NCBI GenBank assembly: GCA_030039865.1
Contig: JASHUS010000229.1
Location: forward strand, 1-6,719
Direction: 5' to 3'
Length of the DNA: 6,719 nucleotides
From: Thermoplasmata archaeon
GTDB lineage: Archaea; Thermoplasmatota; Thermoplasmata; Lutacidiplasmatales; UBA184
The notes under the pieces were generated by a model. It did no database searches. It saw nothing but the letters and a program-made list of their open reading frames with translations, and was not told the DNA's origin. Both the position numbers and the translations under genes were made by a program. Of this stretch, positions 6,105 through 6,719 are shown in pieces. How positions within the stretch are numbered: the stretch's first letter is position 1; every line of letters starts with the position of its first letter.

Positions 6105-6719
6105 CGTACCGGCAGGCGCGCTGGGACGAGCCCGACCTCTGGGAGCTCGCTCCCCCGCGGACGGGAGACGCCCCGACCCCGATCCCCGGCATCCCCGAGC
6201 GGTTCCTCCGCCGGGCGTTCGTCGCATGGCCCGAGCTCTCCGAGCTCGAGGTCGTCCGGCACTACACGCGCCTCTCGCAGATGAACTACGGCATCGACAG
6301 CGGTCCGTACCCGCTCGGGTCCTGCACGATGAAGTACAATCCGAAGGTCTCGGAGCTGCTCGCGCGCCGAACCGCGGCCGCCGCTCTGCATCCGTACCAA
6401 CCGGAGTCGACCGTCCAGGGCGCGCTCGAACTCCTGTGGCGGCTCGAGCGGATCCTCGTCAAGGTGACCGGGATGCCGGAGGTCTCGCTCCAGGCGGCCG
6501 CCGGCGCGCACGGGGAGTACGCGTCGCTCCTGATGGTCAAGGCGTACTTCGAGGAGAAGGGGGAGTCCGCGCAGCGGACCGAGGTGCTCCTCCCCGACAC
6601 GGCGCACGGGACGAACCCCGCGTCGGCGGCCATGGCCGGCTACACCGCGCGCGAGATCCCGTCGAAGGAAGGCTGCGTCGACCTCGCGGCGCTCCGCGCC
6701 GCCGTTTCGGAGAAAACGG
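6101..6719 (+). CDS. gcvPB: Glycine dehydrogenase (decarboxylating) subunit 2, P-protein beta half, cut by window edge
   Basis: I translated 206 codons from the ATG at 6101 with no stop before the right edge; full-length family members have roughly 480-510 residues, so about 40 percent is present. Recognisable GcvPB landmarks in order are SQMNYGIDSGPYPLGSCTMK followed by YNPK, HPYQPESTVQGALELLW, the AAAGAHGEYA segment and LLPDTAHGTNPASAAMAGY. The lysine that binds pyridoxal phosphate lies further downstream and cannot be checked here. The protein pairs with GcvPA to form the heterotetrameric P-protein found in archaea and many bacteria, in contrast to the single long GcvP of other organisms. 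The 4-nt overlap with gcvPA and the shared codon use show one transcription unit. Confidence 0.95.
   Translation, partial: MTYRQARWDEPDLWELAPPRTGDAPTPIPGIPERFLRRAFVAWPELSELEVVRHYTRLSQMNYGIDSGPYPLGSCTMKYNPKVSELLARRTAAAALHPYQPESTVQGALELLWRLERILVKVTGMPEVSLQAAAGAHGEYASLLMVKAYFEEKGESAQRTEVLLPDTAHGTNPASAAMAGYTAREIPSKEGCVDLAALRAAVSEKT

Noticed and set aside
4593..6607. Minus-strand frames opposite gcvPA/gcvPB (for example 4671-5381, 5535-6227, 5870-6607)
   Set aside because: All are antisense to two strongly recognised genes, overlap one another and show only biased composition.

Overview
This is a GC-rich archaeal chromosomal segment carrying seven protein-coding genes, two of them cut by the window edges. 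The gene set is archaeal: a two-subunit glycine decarboxylase, a short KH-less beta-CASP nuclease, an archaeal-type NOG1 GTPase, an archaeal-type inositol monophosphatase (IMPase)-family phosphatase next to NAD kinase, and a JAMM isopeptidase. The AT-rich patches in the two divergent intergenic gaps sit where archaeal TATA boxes for leaderless or short-leader mRNAs would be expected. Strong G/C third-position bias and CGN arginine codons are shared by all genes, so nothing looks recently transferred. A high-GC Euryarchaeota/Thermoplasmatota-like archaeon is my best guess. Lineage cannot be fixed from this window, but the proteins are not as acidic as haloarchaeal ones.

Layout. Positions 1-2132 hold a tight minus-strand operon read right to left: IMPase-family phosphatase (2132-1326), NAD kinase (1329-451, 4-nt overlap) and a JAMM metalloprotease (476 to beyond position 1, 26-nt overlap). 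A 104-bp divergent gap (2133-2236) follows. Then comes a plus-strand beta-CASP metallo-beta-lactamase ribonuclease (2237-3469), which converges after 10 bp with a minus-strand NOG1-family GTPase (4568-3480). A second divergent gap (4569-4721) contains two TATA-like patches and an inverted repeat. The plus-strand gcvPA (4722-6104) and gcvPB (from 6101, open at the right edge) complete the window.

How they work together. The phosphatase and NAD kinase are adjacent in the same order as the two domains of the archaeal fusion protein NADP phosphatase/NAD kinase (MJ0917 type). The pair may therefore be a split form of that enzyme, balancing NAD against NADP. The JAMM protein probably removes small archaeal ubiquitin-like modifiers. 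The nuclease and NOG1 belong to RNA processing and large-subunit ribosome assembly. gcvPA and gcvPB encode the two halves of the P-protein, which starts glycine cleavage; the T-, H- and L-proteins are not in view.

I found no tRNA, rRNA, CRISPR, mobile element or clear riboswitch. No previously undescribed system is evident. The most interesting items are the split phosphatase/NAD kinase pair with its JAMM partner and the unusual details of the NOG1 protein.
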